A DNA stretch of 64,000 bases. It comes from Salinibacter sp. 10B (lineage in GTDB: Bacteria; Bacteroidota; Rhodothermia; Rhodothermales; Salinibacteraceae). Position 1 is the stretch's first letter. Every line of letters begins with the position of its first letter. Location of the stretch: contig NZ_MQWC01000004.1 of NCBI RefSeq assembly GCF_002954405.1, forward strand, positions 2,623,909 to 2,687,908. The letters are read 5' to 3'. Shown here piece after piece: positions 62,805 to 64,000 of this stretch. Both the position numbers and the translations under genes were made by a program. The notes under the pieces were generated by a model. It saw only the letters and a list, made by a program, of their open reading frames with translations, made no database searches and was not told the origin of the DNA.

Positions 62805-63551
62805 CTACGAAATGACTTTCGAAACCGGGGTGTCTTCGACGAGGCAGTCCCGCAGAGCCCGGCCCGTGCGCACGAGAGGATGCTGTTGCCCAATTTCGTC
62901 CTCGAATCGCTCTCGCGAACGGGTCTTCAGGCGCCTGCGCTGCTCGGATGGCAGTGCATGATACCCCCGTTCGTCTCTAATGGACTCGACGTTCTCCTCC
63001 GTATGATCAAACCGTGCGAACGTAGTTCCGAACTGTCGGTTTAGCGCCTCAATCACTGTACCAAAATCATCGATAACCACCTCGAAGGGGGCTACGACGA
63101 CGTGTTCGCGCACAGGTTCGATCCGCTCGTAGAACGCAATCCAGGCACGAAGTTGGACGAGGTGCGAAATTGCGAGGAGCGACGACCGTGTTTCCGAAAC
63201 AACGCTGTTCTGCAGTTGAAGGGCACGAAAGGAAACCACCGCCTCCACAGGATCTCGAACGAGAACAATGGTGGGAACTCCCCGGTCCACAGCATCGAGA
63301 ATCGGGGCGGGGGCGTGATTGTGGTGGGCAACTGTCAGGGGCTCCTCCTGTGCTTGCTTGAAAGCCCCAACGGCAAAGCTGTTGGCCGAGCGCGGAAAGC
63401 CCTCAATGCAAATATCCGTGTCGTCGTTCACTAAGCGGTCCTGATAGCCGTCGCGGTATTGGAAAACAAGATTGTAGAGCGTTGGGTGCTGGCCGACGAA
63501 CTGCCGAACCCGATGCTGCAGTATCGTTTTGGCGCGACGAAGGAAAGACAT
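62805..63551 (-). CDS. Sulfotransferase-like P-loop protein
   Basis: 248 residues. The nucleotide loop reads GFPRSANSFAVGAF (51-64), where the usual GTT of the PAPS loop is replaced by ANS, and the second block is IVLVRDPVEAVVSFRAL (95-111). The layout is that of small bacterial sulfotransferases. It is the first complete gene of the cluster after the BY-kinase tail, separated from it by 65 bases. Confidence 0.78.
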   Translation of the reverse strand: MSFLRRAKTILQHRVRQFVGQHPTLYNLVFQYRDGYQDRLVNDDTDICIEGFPRSANSFAVGAFKQAQEEPLTVAHHNHAPAPILDAVDRGVPTIVLVRDPVEAVVSFRALQLQNSVVSETRSSLLAISHLVQLRAWIAFYERIEPVREHVVVAPFEVVIDDFGTVIEALNRQFGTTFARFDHTEENVESIRDERGYHALPSEQRRRLKTRSRERFEDEIGQQHPLVRTGRALRDCLVEDTPVSKVIS

Positions 63552-63616
63552 TTCTCTCTCGGTAGTGAAAAGGTAAGCACCAGTGCGCCTCAGTCTGGGT
63601 CAACATGTCAGCTGTT

Positions 63617-64000
63617 TCACCAGTGCCGGAGGCTCTTCTGAACTGTCCCGCGCTCCGTGTCCTCGTAGTAATCCTGCAGCTGCTGGTAGGCGTAGGCGTA
63701 CCCGTAGTTCGACCCGTCGCTGTAGAGGATAGATGAGGCGTCAAAGTGATTGAGGACGCAGCCGATGAGGTCCGCATCCACGTCCGTGATCCGGTCCACC
63801 GTGTGGTCGAACGCGTGCCCGTCCGTCTCGCCGGCCCGTGCCACGAGGATCGAGCCGTCACAGTGCGGGGCCAGGCCCAGCATGTCGCTGAACAGGAGGG
63901 CGGGGGGCGTATCGATGAGAACGTAGTCGAACTGCTCGTCGAGCGTGTCAATCAACTGTTTCATACGCCCCGACCCCAGGAGTTCGGCAGGATTCGGCAC
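63617..64000 (-). CDS. C-terminal part of a second BY-kinase/Wzz-type protein, cut by the window edge
   Basis: Only the last 127 residues are visible; the frame is open to base 64000, so the start lies beyond the window. DYVLIDTPPALLFSD is the Walker B region of a BY-kinase, and the tail holds a tyrosine cluster (NYGYAYAYQQLQDYY) typical of the autophosphorylated C-terminus. It probably heads the polysaccharide transcript and duplicates the function of the gene at 37438, although the two proteins differ clearly. Confidence 0.88.
   Translation of the reverse strand: MPNPAELLGSGRMKQLIDTLDEQFDYVLIDTPPALLFSDMLGLAPHCDGSILVARAGETDGHAFDHTVDRITDVDADLIGCVLNHFDASSILYSDGSNYGYAYAYQQLQDYYEDTERGTVQKSLRHW

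Overview
The window looks like chromosome from a halophilic member of the Rhodothermota/Bacteroidota side of the tree, Salinibacter-like. This is inferred from the acidic, Asp/Glu-rich proteins, the fairly high GC, the near absence of Shine-Dalgarno sequences before starts, and the family mix (fasciclin lipoproteins, GH130, DinB, four-helix-bundle S23-type proteins, a Wzz/BY-kinase exopolysaccharide system). No rRNA, tRNA or CRISPR array was seen.

Positions 1-28122 are mostly ordinary chromosome. They hold a UbiB-type kinase cut by the left edge, an NmrA-like reductase, a secreted sulfatase, a degenerate tyrosine-recombinase-like protein, an SDR, a cyclophilin, an aldo/keto reductase convergent with a citrate synthase fused to a DNA-binding domain, DinB, a secreted beta-propeller, a ribbon-helix-helix protein, a haloalkane-dehalogenase-like hydrolase and a GH130 enzyme. 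A TetR-led efflux operon follows (TetR, TolC-type lipoprotein, HlyD-type adaptor, RND pump), with a four-helix-bundle gene inserted in its middle. Next come a fasciclin lipoprotein, a PcrA-type helicase and an unusual sugar-phosphate transferase fused to a nucleotide-binding domain.

Positions 28318-40722 mix sugar-nucleotide synthesis with accessory DNA. gmd and fcl (GDP-L-fucose) are separated by a second four-helix-bundle cassette, followed by a WbuB-like glycosyltransferase. Two divergent genes (unknown protein; EF-hand protein) lie between palindrome-rich repeat islands. An RsbQ-like hydrolase sits directly before a PAS-histidine kinase. A full-length Wzz/BY-kinase and a GIY-YIG gene flanked by direct repeats complete the section.

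Positions 40968-64000 form a 23-kb, minus-strand, tightly packed polysaccharide locus. It carries nine sulfotransferase-type genes (one broken), seven GT4-type and two GT2-type glycosyltransferases, an O-antigen-polymerase-like protein, an SGNH hydrolase, a hexapeptide acyltransferase, an ABC flippase/exporter and the tail of a second BY-kinase. Together with gmd/fcl, the PNPT fusion and the BY-kinase at 37438, this points to a heavily sulfated, possibly fucose-containing surface or exported polysaccharide made by a Wzy/Wzz-like route. The sulfation and fucose content are inferences; no PAPS-synthesis or outer-membrane Wza gene is visible here.
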